Below, one piece after another: positions 25,738-35,113 of a stretch of 64,000 bases of DNA. The notes beneath the pieces are model-generated. The model searched no databases and was not told the DNA's origin. It worked only from the letters and a program-made list of their open reading frames with translations. Source of the stretch: Lysinibacillus sp. G4S2 (GTDB taxonomy: Bacteria > Bacillota > Bacilli > Bacillales_A > Planococcaceae); assembly GCF_030348505.1 (NCBI RefSeq), contig NZ_JAUCFJ010000002.1, positions 5,427,413 to 5,491,412 on the forward strand. Reading direction: 5' to 3'. Position 1 is the stretch's first letter. Every line of letters starts with the position of its first letter. A program made the translations under genes and the position numbers.

Positions 25738-26607
25738 TTACTTTGGAAGTTGATTTTGTACTTTATACAAATCTACTTCAAGAGCCAATTGATGCATGTA
25801 TGGCTCTAAATCTAAATAATTATCTCCATATTCAAAAATGTTAACATTATAGCATTCTTTCCATTGTTTCTTTAATTCCTCATCCACGCCTTTTGACATA
25901 AATATGTAATGGGGATTACTTTCCACTTTAGTTCTGTTAGTTAATTCTAACTGTAAGTTAATATCAGGATCATTTAAACTATACCCTAAAAAGACTACTG
26001 TATGAGTTAAAAATAGAGCTTTTAATACATTGTAAAAATCTATATTCTCTCTACGAGCCATAAAAAATTCATTATCAGTAAATATAATATTATTTACATC
26101 ATCAATGGTTCCATGCGCTTTAATAATGAGATTTTGTGATGATCTTAAATTAGAAATTAACTTGCTGATAGGATCATAATAATTAACAACCGGATATCCT
26201 TGCGATCCGCAACATTGTTCATATATTTTATCGAAATTTGTAGTGACAACTATTTTACAATTTATATCTTTTATATAGTCATGAATTTTATTAGGTGAAA
26301 AATGGGGCTCATCAAAATTCTGTCTTAAAAAATCATTATATTGTCCAGAATCACAATTGTTTTTTATTGCTTGCAATGCTTTTAAATAATCTTCTTTTTG
26401 AATCATTGAATCAATATACTTCATAGCTGGTTTATCCTCAGGAACTAAAGCTTTTACCCCTTTTATAAAATCCCCCCATGTCAAAGGATTTTTTATTTGT
26501 GTTGTTGGTGACGTAGCTTCAGAATTTGCAGAAATTCCTGATCCCAGGAAAAATACAACTCTTTTATGAGCAATCTCTCTAATTAAATTTGGTGGTGTAC
26601 TTATCAT
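25738..26607 (-). CDS. SIR2-family protein (probable defence NADase)
   Basis: A 289-residue protein with the SIR2 NAD-binding fold: VFFLGSGISAN near residue 18, TTNFDKIYE near 125, KAHGTID near 165 and FLGYSLNDPDI near 215. This is the SIR2_2 type, found in many anti-phage systems where it depletes NAD, and lacks the zinc module of deacetylase sirtuins. Its ATG overlaps the stop codon of the ParA-type ATPase by four bases, so the two are translationally coupled and probably act together. Confidence 0.85.
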   Translation of the reverse strand: MISTPPNLIREIAHKRVVFFLGSGISANSEATSPTTQIKNPLTWGDFIKGVKALVPEDKPAMKYIDSMIQKEDYLKALQAIKNNCDSGQYNDFLRQNFDEPHFSPNKIHDYIKDINCKIVVTTNFDKIYEQCCGSQGYPVVNYYDPISKLISNLRSSQNLIIKAHGTIDDVNNIIFTDNEFFMARRENIDFYNVLKALFLTHTVVFLGYSLNDPDINLQLELTNRTKVESNPHYIFMSKGVDEELKKQWKECYNVNIFEYGDNYLDLEPYMHQLALEVDLYKVQNQLPK

Positions 26608-27632
26608 TTTACTGCCTCCAAATTCTCTAGAATTTTACCACAGATTCCTGCAATAGTTTCTTTATAATTATTTACTTGTCCATATTGAAGACCTGTAACA
26701 CCGTCTCCTCCATTCAATTGAAAAATAGGTGTATTATTTGATTGAGCTAAAGGTACCAAGCTATATAAATAAGGAACATCCCCAAGGTTTAATATATCAA
26801 TATTAAATTCATCAGGTATCAATTCTTTAAGATGAGTTTCTATAACATTAGGTATTTCTTGAATAATTGCATCATAAGATTTAATAGGTCTTCTTCCATC
26901 TTTAAAGGTTTTAGTTATATATTGTTGAACTGAATAGCCTATCATCATGCTAGAATATGTAACATCTAAATTAATATTAAAGCGTGAATAAGATGTCCCA
27001 CTTCTATCCATTAAAGCTACGCCATTATTATAAGTAGACTTCCAATGATTGATCCATTTTGAAATATTTTTAACAGCCATCAAGCTAAATATATCCGAGC
27101 CCATGGGGGTTATTATATAATCTGAATTTAGTAAAACACTTCTATTCAACGCTCCTAGCGAAGGACCCACATCTATAAAAATAAAATCATATACATCATC
27201 GAACTTTGTACTTATACTTTTTAACCAATTACTTTTTCTAAAGCCTTCAACTGAACCTGATACACATTTATTCCAAGCATCACTTAAAACATCTTCAATA
27301 ATAGAAATATTAGGATCACCTGGTATTAAATCTACTCCAAATCTATTTCCCTCCCCTTTTAGTGGTTCTATATCTTCCACTCTTAATTCAGGATCACCTT
27401 GAATTAATGGCTCTAAATAGTCATATAAAGTATTGTGTGTTTTTCCCTCTTTTGTATAAAGAGTATCCCAATTCTCTTCTGGTACTAGCATTTGCGTTGT
27501 ATTTGCTTGAGGATCTATATCTATTATTAATACCCTTTTCCCTAACTCTAAGGAAAAAAATGCGGCAATATTAACCCCTAATGTAGTTTTACCAACGCCA
27601 CCCTTATTATTAAAAAAAGTTATAACTTCCAA
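26604..27632 (-). CDS. ParA/MinD-type ATPase coupled to SIR2
   Basis: A 342-residue ATPase. The deviant Walker A NNKGGVGKTT (residues 8-17) and the later DIDPQANTTQ and FIDVGPSLG match the ParA/Soj family (AAA_31). The best start is the TTG at 27632, with AAAGGAGGGG just upstream; a start at 27704 would add an unlikely leader overlapping the att site. The C-terminal third is longer than in Soj. No ParB gene or centromere-like repeat is beside it, so a partition role is doubtful. The overlap with the SIR2 gene suggests a two-protein defence unit. Confidence 0.8.
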   Translation of the reverse strand: MEVITFFNNKGGVGKTTLGVNIAAFFSLELGKRVLIIDIDPQANTTQMLVPEENWDTLYTKEGKTHNTLYDYLEPLIQGDPELRVEDIEPLKGEGNRFGVDLIPGDPNISIIEDVLSDAWNKCVSGSVEGFRKSNWLKSISTKFDDVYDFIFIDVGPSLGALNRSVLLNSDYIITPMGSDIFSLMAVKNISKWINHWKSTYNNGVALMDRSGTSYSRFNINLDVTYSSMMIGYSVQQYITKTFKDGRRPIKSYDAIIQEIPNVIETHLKELIPDEFNIDILNLGDVPYLYSLVPLAQSNNTPIFQLNGGDGVTGLQYGQVNNYKETIAGICGKILENLEAVK

Positions 27633-27663
27633 AAAAACCCCTCCTTTAAATTTAATTATACAC

Positions 27664-27693
27664 AAAAAAAAAGTTACTTCTAATGAAGTAACT
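27664..27693. terminator. Hairpin at the rlmH-side end of the array
   Basis: AGTTACTTC (27672-27680) pairs perfectly with GAAGTAACT (27685-27693), with an A run on its left. It is 6 bp from the att sequence in rlmH and ends the rlmH transcript. Confidence 0.75.
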
Positions 27694-27698
27694 AAAAA

Positions 27699-27725
27699 CC
27701 TCACTTACTTATGATACGGTTCACC
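27699..27725. other. Attachment site at the 3' end of rlmH
   Basis: CCTCACTTACTTATGATACG then GTTCACC. It includes the rlmH stop codon (27705-27707) and codons for EPYHK. The gene stays intact, as expected after SCC-type insertion. Confidence 0.8.
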
Positions 27726-28184
27726 CTTCATAATCCTAAAACTTCTATAAACCTGCTCCACCAATACAAGCTTCATTAGCTGATGCGGTAATGTCATCTT
27801 TCCAAATGATTGCTGTTCATCAGCTCGTTTCAAAACATCATCGTGTAAACCAAGGGAGCCGCCAATGACGAACGCGATTTTGCTTTTGCCGTAGGTCATG
27901 AGGGATTCAAGATCTGCCGCCATTTGTTCAGAGGTTTTCATTTTGCCATTAATGGCTAGGGCGATAACGTATGTATCTGGGCCGATTTTAGATAGAATAC
28001 GTTCACCCTCTTTTTTCTTAACGATTTCCATTTCGGCATCGCTTAGCTGCTCGGGTGCTTTTTCATCTGGTACCTCGATTACATCCATTTTTGCATAGCC
28101 ACCGAGACGTTTTACATATTCATCAATACCCATTTTTAAGTACTTTTCTTTTAGTTTTCCGACTGATACAATCGTTATATTCAC
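27705..28184 (-). CDS. rlmH: 23S rRNA pseudouridine-1915 N3-methyltransferase
   Basis: A 159-residue SPOUT-fold methyltransferase. [18 protein letters not shown] and the C-terminal [14 protein letters not shown] are diagnostic. RlmH methylates pseudouridine 1915 in helix 69 of 23S rRNA. The start is GTG at 28184 behind AAAGGTGG. In staphylococci this gene is orfX, whose last codons are the SCC insertion site; here the same end is repeated through the region to the left. Confidence 0.95.
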   Translation of the reverse strand: MNITIVSVGKLKEKYLKMGIDEYVKRLGGYAKMDVIEVPDEKAPEQLSDAEMEIVKKKEGERILSKIGPDTYVIALAINGKMKTSEQMAADLESLMTYGKSKIAFVIGGSLGLHDDVLKRADEQQSFGKMTLPHQLMKLVLVEQVYRSFRIMKGEPYHK

Positions 28185-28219
28185 ACGTTATCCACCTTTA
28201 CAATTCATTTACAAACAAC

Positions 28220-28604
28220 TTATCCACAAAAGTTATCAACATATCCACATAGCATTCCTATATATTGTGTAAAGTTATTTACTTGATACAATATATTCTG
28301 CAGGCTGTTCACAGTAGTTACATTTTGTGGATAACTTTTTATCCTCTTCGACTTTATCCATAATTGGGAACTCTTTTTGCTCAGCCACAAACATGTCTAA
28401 AGCGTGATCTATATGGTTTTCACAGCTGTATTTTTCCATTTTTACACCTCTTCTTATTTTTCTAAATTTCCACAAACTTATTCACAATTTGGTCTATGTT
28501 ATCCACAGTCTATTGTAACAAAGGACAAGCGAGTATGGAAGATAGGCTTTCTATCGCTATTCGTTGGTGTAATGTTATTATTCACAATTTTCTAGTTATC
28601 CACA
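28220..28604. promoter_or_regulatory. DnaA-box cluster around yyzF
   Basis: TTATCCACA at 28220, 28499 and 28596; TTATTCACA at 28478 and 28578; TGTGGATAA at 28326; one-mismatch ATATCCACA at 28241. Seven sites in 385 bp is far above chance. From memory, B. subtilis has a DnaA-box cluster at the matching place (yydA). Confidence 0.7.
28275..28439 (-). CDS. yyzF: CxxH/CxxC zinc-binding protein
   Basis: A 54-residue protein with CENH near the start and CNYC near the end, the pattern of the small CxxH/CxxC family (YyzF in B. subtilis). The two pairs probably bind one zinc. The role is unknown. The ATG at 28439 is preferred to an in-frame start 12 codons upstream because of the GAGGTG before it. 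Gene order htrC-yyzF-rlmH is conserved in Bacillus. Confidence 0.8.
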   Translation of the reverse strand: MEKYSCENHIDHALDMFVAEQKEFPIMDKVEEDKKLSTKCNYCEQPAEYIVSSK

Positions 28605-28677
28605 ATATTTTCTAAATCATTCTTAATAATTCATTCAACTGCTTCCGAATATTTTTTATTCATCACCATAATGTGGG

Positions 28678-28773
28678 GTTGATTTCCGTTCCGACTGGGC
28701 GCTTTTCCGCTGTCGCTTCGCTTTCGCACAGAGCAAAGCTTCCTGGAGGCGTCCAGCCATAACGAAGATCAAC
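28678..28773. repeat. Dispersed intergenic palindromic repeat, copy 1
   Basis: Starts GTTGATTTCCGTTCCGACTG, has one CGCTTCGCTTTCGCACAGAG unit and ends ATCAAC, the inverse of its start. The flank after it (ACTTATATACATGG) is shared with copy 6. Confidence 0.85.
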
Positions 28774-28828
28774 TTATATACATGGCATACGTTTTTTAAC
28801 AAATGTCATCCAAAACTTTTTATTCCAC

Positions 28829-28867
28829 AAAAAATCAGTGAGGATTCCATAATCCCCACTGATTTTT
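28829..28867 (-). terminator. Terminator after htrC
   Basis: AAAAATCAGTGAGGATT pairs with AATCCCCACTGATTTTT with one mismatch, T-rich on the minus strand. Confidence 0.85.
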
Positions 28868-28870
28868 AAT

Positions 28871-30163
28871 TTACAATGAATTGCTATTTGTTAATGTTAG
28901 TGATAGGTCTACTAATTTACCTTGACGATATACTTTCATCGTTAATTTATCACCAATTTTTTTGTTGTTATATAAATGTTTGCGTAAATCGATTGCTGTT
29001 TCGATTTTTTTGCCATCCATTTCAACAATAACATCGTACTGTTGCGCGCCTGCTTTTGATGCTGGTGAGTCATTCACAACATCTGTGATAACAACACCTG
29101 TTGTAATGTCTTTTGGCAATTTTAACGTTTCTTGTTGGTAGAATGACGGTACATCCGTTAAGTCTACGAATGAAATACCCATTGTTGGACGGTTCATTTC
29201 ACCATTTTTCTCTAATTCCTCGATAATTGGAATTGCTGAGTTAATTGGAATTGAGAAGCCTAGACCCTCAACAGAGGATTCAGCGATTTTCATTGAGTTA
29301 ATGCCGACTAAATCACCAGCAAGGTTAACAAGTGCTCCACCACTATTACCAGGGTTGATTGCTGCGTCTGTTTGTAATACTTCTTGTTGCCAATCTACTG
29401 TGCCATCACTATTTATGTCAACCGGTACAGAACGGTCCTTACCAGAAACAACACCTGTTGTAACAGAGCCATAGAATTCTAAGCCAAGTGGGTTACCAAT
29501 TGCGATTACTGTTTCACCTTGTTTTAGTACATCTGAGTTACCGAATTTCGCAACCGTTTTAACATCTTTAGAACTGATTGAAATAACCGCTAAGTCTGTC
29601 CAAATATCACGACCAACTAATTGTGCTACTTCTTTCGTTCCATCTGGCATTGTTACCTCTAACTGTTTTGCACCTTCAATAACATGGTTATTTGTCACGA
29701 TAAAGGCTTTATCACCTTGTACTTTATAAATAACACCTGAGCCGCTTCCAGCAGGTTTGTCTGTTGTAGATGGAGGATTCCAAAGTCCACCGCTTGTCAC
29801 TTCTTGAATATTAGTAATCCCTACAACAGCCCCTGAAGTCTTGTCTACCGCTTTCGTAACATCAGTTGTTACTTCTGTTGCAACTTGATTAATGTTTGTT
29901 TCATTCTTACCTGTGGCGCTTGAACCTGGCATTTGATTTACAAGTCCAGGTAACATGAGCCAAACGAGTAGAGCGCCTATGATGACACCGATAAAGCCGG
30001 TAAATAAATAACCACCCTTACCTCCGCCACGGCCTTTCTTTTTATGACGCTTCTCTTGCATTTCTCGCTCCTCTCGTTCGAGTCTCTCCTGAAGAGGTGA
30101 TTTCTGTATTTCATCGTTATTTAGAAAATCACTGTTTTTATCATCATCTTGAAAATTACTCAT
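28871..30163 (-). CDS. htrC: HtrA/DegP-type membrane serine protease
   Basis: A 430-residue protein: cytoplasmic N-terminus, one membrane segment at about residues 45-70 (GYLFTGFIGVIIGALLVWLM), then a trypsin-like protease with the catalytic triad in NNHVIEGA, WTDLAVI and NPGNSGGAL, and one PDZ domain (about 325-425). It degrades or refolds misfolded exported proteins. The ATG at 30163 is chosen because AAAGGA lies eight bases upstream; an ATG three codons earlier has no room for a site. It follows the wal operon, as in B. subtilis (yyxA/htrC). Confidence 0.9.
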   Translation of the reverse strand: MSNFQDDDKNSDFLNNDEIQKSPLQERLEREEREMQEKRHKKKGRGGGKGGYLFTGFIGVIIGALLVWLMLPGLVNQMPGSSATGKNETNINQVATEVTTDVTKAVDKTSGAVVGITNIQEVTSGGLWNPPSTTDKPAGSGSGVIYKVQGDKAFIVTNNHVIEGAKQLEVTMPDGTKEVAQLVGRDIWTDLAVISISSKDVKTVAKFGNSDVLKQGETVIAIGNPLGLEFYGSVTTGVVSGKDRSVPVDINSDGTVDWQQEVLQTDAAINPGNSGGALVNLAGDLVGINSMKIAESSVEGLGFSIPINSAIPIIEELEKNGEMNRPTMGISFVDLTDVPSFYQQETLKLPKDITTGVVITDVVNDSPASKAGAQQYDVIVEMDGKKIETAIDLRKHLYNNKKIGDKLTMKVYRQGKLVDLSLTLTNSNSL

Positions 30164-30260
30164 TGTCCTCATCCTTTCACTTATTAGTATTTGTTAGTTG
30201 TTACCCTAATATTACGATTCAAACATTAAAATCAGATGAAAAATAAATAAAATGGGTATA

Positions 30261-30306
30261 AAAAATAGCTGTACAAAAGCATTTCTATAAAATGCTTTTG
30301 TACAGC
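30261..30306 (-). terminator. Terminator after walJ
   Basis: AGCTGTACAAAAGCATTT pairs with AAATGCTTTTGTACAGCC; on the minus strand TATTTTTTATA follows. Confidence 0.9.
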
Positions 30307-30326
30307 CTCATTAAAGATTCATTTTT

Positions 30327-31118
30327 TTAAACTGTGACTAATTTCGTCGGTTCTTCCGCTTCTGTATCAAATAAATTTAAATACTCTCCGACAATAATGC
30401 CGCAGGATTGCAAAGTTTGTGTAACACTCATGCGCGCAAGCTCTTTCATGTTATTATCCTTACTTAAATGTGATAAATAAATATTTGTTGGTTTTTCAAA
30501 TACGACCTCACTCATTGCAATAGCTGCATCCTCATTTGAAACGTGCCCTACATCACTTAAAATACGACGTTTTATTGACCATGGGTAGCGTCCCATTTGC
30601 AGCATATTGACATCGTGATTACTTTCAAATACGAAGGAATCAGCACCTCGAATGATACCCTTCATACGGTCGCTGACATAGCCTGTATCCGTAATAACAA
30701 CAAGCTTGCGCCCATTTTCATGAAAGCTATAAAACATTGGATCTGCGGCATCATGTGATACGGCAAAGGATTCAACAGCTAATGAACCAAAATGCTTGAC
30801 TGTATCCATTTCAAATTCAAAACGTTGCTCTAAAGGTATATCACCAACAAGCCCGTCCATCGCTTGCCATGTTTTGTTGTTGGCATAAATAGGTACATTA
30901 TATTTTCGTGCCAATACACCTATCCCTTTAATATGATCACTATGCTCATGTGTAACGAAAATACCACTTAGCTGTTTCATATTGCGGTCGATTTTTGTAA
31001 ATAGTTGCTCCATCTTTTTGCCGCTGAGACCCGCATCGACAATAAATGCATGATCATCATTCTCTACATAAATCGAATTGCCTGTACTACCACTTGCTAA
31101 AACACTAAATTGCATCAT
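30327..31118 (-). CDS. walJ: WalJ metallo-beta-lactamase-fold hydrolase
   Basis: A 263-residue protein with the metallo-beta-lactamase signature HEHSDHIKG and later conserved VISHD, ITDTGY and HLSKDN stretches (YycJ family). Related YycJ proteins are 5'-3' exonucleases linked to repair. It is the last gene of the walRKHIJ operon and overlaps the end of walI. Confidence 0.9.
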   Translation of the reverse strand: MMQFSVLASGSTGNSIYVENDDHAFIVDAGLSGKKMEQLFTKIDRNMKQLSGIFVTHEHSDHIKGIGVLARKYNVPIYANNKTWQAMDGLVGDIPLEQRFEFEMDTVKHFGSLAVESFAVSHDAADPMFYSFHENGRKLVVITDTGYVSDRMKGIIRGADSFVFESNHDVNMLQMGRYPWSIKRRILSDVGHVSNEDAAIAMSEVVFEKPTNIYLSHLSKDNNMKELARMSVTQTLQSCGIIVGEYLNLFDTEAEEPTKLVTV

Positions 31119-31936
31119 TCAACTCCCCAGTCTTCCTCTTCGCCCTCTTGCTTGTCTCCTTGGATTTCAATAACATTACCTTCACTAGCATTGACAAAAT
31201 ATTCTTCTGTTTCTCCATCTAACTTCACTTTTACTTCCCATGTTGGTACAAACACTTGCGTTTCCGTGAAATAACCTTTTGTCGAGTAACCTAACTTCAT
31301 TTGCGTAATACGCGATTCTGGCTTTAGTAGGTTTTTATTATAAAGTGTCTGGATAATTTGAAGTGGTGGTATGACCGTTTCCTGTTTCTCCATTTCTTCA
31401 ATATTATCAAGCATCGTTTGATCATACATTGTAACTTCGTTGTCTGCATTCCATTGTACTTTTAATAAGGCACTCTCATTGTAATAGAACATTCGATTCC
31501 CTTTTTTCTGGAAGAAAATCGCAACTCGTTGCTCATGATCTACCTTCCATAAGGCATAGGAATCTCCTTCTTTAACGTTTGCATGGACAAACTCTGTAAT
31601 GCTTGTATCATCATTATTTCGTAATTTCACAGGCTTTGCAAAATCAACATGTAAATGTGTATCATTTTTTGTAATATTTTCTTGCCTATTGCTATTGGTT
31701 AAATCAGCATTTGGAAATTTATGCACTTCGCCCGTAATATAAACAACAAATTCATTACTATTTGGCAGTGAACCATACGTAATATTATCCTCTTTTAAAC
31801 GGGCTTCTATTGTTTTTTCACCAGGTATCTCTACGCTCTGCGCTTCAGTATAGCGATCTAAATACACCCAATACAAGAAGATATTTAAGATTAAAAAAAC
31901 GAATATGAAAATAGATTTTGTTCTATTCCAATCCAT
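31115..31936 (-). CDS. walI: WalI, regulator of WalK
   Basis: A 273-residue protein (YycI) with a short cytoplasmic N-terminus, one membrane segment ([19 protein letters not shown]) and an extracytoplasmic domain. With WalH it forms a membrane complex that restrains WalK. The ATG at 31936 has AGGAGG eight bases upstream, better than the GTG three codons earlier. Confidence 0.85.
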   Translation of the reverse strand: MDWNRTKSIFIFVFLILNIFLYWVYLDRYTEAQSVEIPGEKTIEARLKEDNITYGSLPNSNEFVVYITGEVHKFPNADLTNSNRQENITKNDTHLHVDFAKPVKLRNNDDTSITEFVHANVKEGDSYALWKVDHEQRVAIFFQKKGNRMFYYNESALLKVQWNADNEVTMYDQTMLDNIEEMEKQETVIPPLQIIQTLYNKNLLKPESRITQMKLGYSTKGYFTETQVFVPTWEVKVKLDGETEEYFVNASEGNVIEIQGDKQEGEEEDWGVE

Positions 31937-33245
31937 TTTTGACACCTCCTAATGTTTCAGGCGTCAGATTCGTCCATACACCGTTACGAATAGCAAACCA
32001 GCACGGTTCTAATGTCATAGTTTCTTTATTTTTATTTTGAGTTAAATAATAACCCACCACAATATCATCTAAGTCTGATAATACAATGTTATTAAGTTTT
32101 TTAATCTTTTCAACGATTTCCGATCCTGATGACAGTTCTTTAATCTCCTTTTCGGATGGAATATCTAAATCTAAGGAATAGTATGGACGTTTGTAGCGGA
32201 AAATACGATTATCTCCCCAAACAGTTGTAATTCGATTCATAGCCTGATCACTAAACACAGGTAATCCATGTAAATATAGCTGATAATCTAATTGATTATT
32301 ATTTGTACTTGTCGATACATAGCGATAATCAGCTGTAAAACCTCCGTGTTCATTGATAAATTCAAAACTATCCGTCAAGAGCTTAGAAGGTTCAATTATT
32401 ACACTACTTTCTGCAGTAGGATAAACAAAGATCAATGATTTTAAATTCTTATCAACCGTCATCAGTGACATACCATCTTGATATTTTACAGAGTTTGGAC
32501 TTTCATCAGTACGCTGAACAACGTTTGGTTCTGTAAATAATACATCTTTAAAAACATCTGGTGATTTCTCGTTGATAAAATACGTATATTTAGTGGATTC
32601 AACTTTATCGTTAGGAATATAAAGTGAAGTAAAACGATCACGCTCCACTTCTTTAAAAGAGCCGTATGTTTTCGCTGGCTCAATAATATTCCGTACAAAT
32701 TGGTTAGCATTTTGTAGACTAACATGTGAACGCATCAATGTTTCATTATTGCTACTAATGAAAAACAACTGTAATTCTTTGTTATTATAATTACTCCAAT
32801 CTATAATCATACGATTAAAGGTTGTTTCAGGTAGCTCCTTATCAGCAAACTGAAAAATTGAGCTAAAGGCAGAGTAAGGAATTTCACCAGCAAAAAAGAT
32901 AGTCATGCAATTATTAGTACGAATCATCTCGTTTATAGAGTCGGCTGTAAGGTTATTATTATCGCGCACTAAATCTACATTCCAACCTACAAATGATTTC
33001 ATAATATCTTCCATTGCATTATTAGATATAGTTCCGGTAAATTCCTTATCAAAACGGTAAATAGCCTTATAAGGACGAATTACATCCTCCATTTTTTTTT
33101 GTGGCCCAATTTGGATTTCTTTTTCCTCAGTTTTTTCAATAACTTTATAATCTGGCGTGTATGTCCAATTCATAAAGGTTAAAACTACACTTAGCAAAAC
33201 GAGTAGGAATAATACAACTGATTTAACAGGTTCTATATATTTCAT
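31923..33245 (-). CDS. walH: WalH, regulator of WalK
   Basis: A 440-residue protein (YycH) with one N-terminal membrane segment (SVVLFLLVLLSVVLTFMNW) and a large extracytoplasmic part. It acts with WalI on the sensor kinase WalK. The ATG at 33245 overlaps the walK stop codon as ATGA, with AGGTGAG upstream. Confidence 0.85.
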   Translation of the reverse strand: MKYIEPVKSVVLFLLVLLSVVLTFMNWTYTPDYKVIEKTEEKEIQIGPQKKMEDVIRPYKAIYRFDKEFTGTISNNAMEDIMKSFVGWNVDLVRDNNNLTADSINEMIRTNNCMTIFFAGEIPYSAFSSIFQFADKELPETTFNRMIIDWSNYNNKELQLFFISSNNETLMRSHVSLQNANQFVRNIIEPAKTYGSFKEVERDRFTSLYIPNDKVESTKYTYFINEKSPDVFKDVLFTEPNVVQRTDESPNSVKYQDGMSLMTVDKNLKSLIFVYPTAESSVIIEPSKLLTDSFEFINEHGGFTADYRYVSTSTNNNQLDYQLYLHGLPVFSDQAMNRITTVWGDNRIFRYKRPYYSLDLDIPSEKEIKELSSGSEIVEKIKKLNNIVLSDLDDIVVGYYLTQNKNKETMTLEPCWFAIRNGVWTNLTPETLGGVKNGLE

Positions 33246-35107
33246 TCCCACTCACCTGCCTCGTCAAAATCATCTAAATCAAGTGGTAATGTGAAGAAAA
33301 CCGTTGTTCCTTGACCTTCCTCACTTTCAGCCCATATTTTACCACCATGAGCTTCAATCATTTCCCTGGCAATAGCTAACCCTAGACCTGTGCCTCCCAT
33401 AGAACGAGCTCGGGCACGATCCACACGATAAAAACGCTCAAAAATACGTACCACATTTTCCTTAGGAATTCCCATACCATCATCAGAAATCATAACCTTT
33501 AGCATATTCCCCTGCGCTGTAAAGCCAAAGCGAATATTACCTCCATCTGGTGAATATTTAATAGCGTTGGAAATGATATTATCGATAACCTGTGTCACCT
33601 TATCAGTATCAATTTCTACATAATAAGATGCCTCTGGGAATAAACGTTCAAACATCACTTTGTCTGATTTAGACATTTCAAAACGATCGATAATACGGTT
33701 AAAGAATGAATGGAATAGAACAATATCTTTATTCAACTCATAATCTGCACTATCCATACGTGATAACTGCAATAAATCATTTACTAAGCGGATCATACGC
33801 TCTGTCTCTGTTTGTGTGACATTCAAAAATGTCGGAGCAATGTTTTCATCTTTCCATGCACCATCTGCTAACGCCTCTAAATAACTGCGCATCGTCGTTA
33901 ATGGTGTCCGTAATTCATGTGATACATTCGATACAAATTCTCGACGATCCATCTCTATCTTTTCCTGCTCAGTAATATCGTGCAGTACGGTAATTAAACC
34001 ATTAATAAAACCTGTTTCTTTTTGAATAACAGAGAAATTAGCACGTAAAATATACGGTGCGTCTGCTGTACTGAAATTTAAATTCACCGCATCATTCATA
34101 TGAATTAAATCCTCAAAACTATACTCTTGGTCAATGCCTAAAACAGATGCAATTGGGCGACCTACTGTAATATCTCTTGAAATATGCAGTAGTTCTAGTG
34201 CTGGATCATTAATAAGAATGATGCGCCCTTTTCGATCTGTTGCAATAACCCCATCCGTCATATTACTAAGGACCGAATCGAGTTTTCGCCGCTCTGCCTC
34301 TGTAGTCGATTGCGCCTCCTGCAAGCGATTCGTCAAATGATTAAAGGTTATAGCAAGCTGTCCTATCTCATCTGTACCGTAAACTCGTACTTTTCGTGAA
34401 TAGTTTCCTTTTGCCATCGCCTGTGCTTGCTTACGCATATCTGCAATTGGCTGTGTAATTGTTCGAGCCACTAAAATCCCTAAAAAGATAGTAACCACTA
34501 AGGACACTGCCGTTCCACCGAGGAAAATACGATTAATGTCATTCACCTGTTCGAAAACAGATTCAATATCTGCTTCAATGTAGAGTACCCCAACGATTTC
34601 ATCATCGGGACCTGCACCATCTCGAATTGGCGAAGCTAACACCCACACTCGATTTCCTGTTTTACTATCAAGTTTGATGTTTTCAAATAATGTTTCTGCA
34701 GAGATTGCACGGCGTACGAGATCATTATTCGAGCGCTGTCCAATCAAATTTTGATTGTCTATCTCAGATGTGGCCCGAATACGTTGTCTAGTATCGATGA
34801 CGCGTATTTCTAAAATATCTCCATTAGAAACATCCTTTAATCCTTCAGAAAACTCCATTACGATTGTTTTCAAGCTTTCTTCAAGAGATGGCATAGTTTC
34901 ATCGCGTTCTTTTAAGATTTCTTCGCGAATGCTATATTCCATCAAATCGACACGTTGAAAAATAGAATCTCGGAAATTGGTTTTTAAATTGTTCTCTAAT
35001 TCACGCGCGAAATAAATCCCAATTATTTGCAAAGCTAGCAGGATTAACAAAATATAGATTAGTACTAACTTGACATGAATTGATTTAAAGAAGCTTACTT
35101 TCTGCAT
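33242..35107 (-). CDS. walK: WalK cell-wall sensor histidine kinase
   Basis: A 621-residue kinase: membrane segments at about 11-32 and 190-210 around an extracytoplasmic PAS-like domain, then HAMP, PAS (SVLSNMTDGVIATDRKGRI), HisKA with the phospho-histidine in NVSHELRTP near residue 393, and HATPase_c with GMGIP and GGTGLGLA. With WalR it controls autolysins and wall metabolism and is essential in relatives. Confidence 0.95.
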   Translation of the reverse strand: MQKVSFFKSIHVKLVLIYILLILLALQIIGIYFARELENNLKTNFRDSIFQRVDLMEYSIREEILKERDETMPSLEESLKTIVMEFSEGLKDVSNGDILEIRVIDTRQRIRATSEIDNQNLIGQRSNNDLVRRAISAETLFENIKLDSKTGNRVWVLASPIRDGAGPDDEIVGVLYIEADIESVFEQVNDINRIFLGGTAVSLVVTIFLGILVARTITQPIADMRKQAQAMAKGNYSRKVRVYGTDEIGQLAITFNHLTNRLQEAQSTTEAERRKLDSVLSNMTDGVIATDRKGRIILINDPALELLHISRDITVGRPIASVLGIDQEYSFEDLIHMNDAVNLNFSTADAPYILRANFSVIQKETGFINGLITVLHDITEQEKIEMDRREFVSNVSHELRTPLTTMRSYLEALADGAWKDENIAPTFLNVTQTETERMIRLVNDLLQLSRMDSADYELNKDIVLFHSFFNRIIDRFEMSKSDKVMFERLFPEASYYVEIDTDKVTQVIDNIISNAIKYSPDGGNIRFGFTAQGNMLKVMISDDGMGIPKENVVRIFERFYRVDRARARSMGGTGLGLAIAREMIEAHGGKIWAESEEGQGTTVFFTLPLDLDDFDEAGEWE

Positions 35108-35113
35108 TCCTTT

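Larger units (their letters stand above)
3322..27725. mobile_element. Tandem array of SCC-like cassettes inserted at the 3' end of rlmH
   Basis: Direct copies of the rlmH 3' end divide this region into units: about 14757-27725 (recombinase, helicase, RadC, DUF1643, ParA-SIR2, methyltransferase, ATPase-TOPRIM), 12567-14756 (histidine kinase), 10791-12566 (TerD-like), 6657-10790 (PhoX, FadR-like regulator, hydroxylase), 3541-6656 (Fic, LRR) and 3343-3540 (amidase fragment). The repeats, their orientation and the intact rlmH stop codon are seen directly. SCC elements of staphylococci are known to insert at this same gene end using large serine recombinases. The link between the recombinase at 17885 and these sites is inferred from position and gene content. 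Confidence 0.8.

Noticed and set aside
26604..27704. Longer start for the ParA-type ATPase
   Set aside because: The leader would overlap the att site and hairpin, while the TTG at 27632 has an excellent ribosome site.
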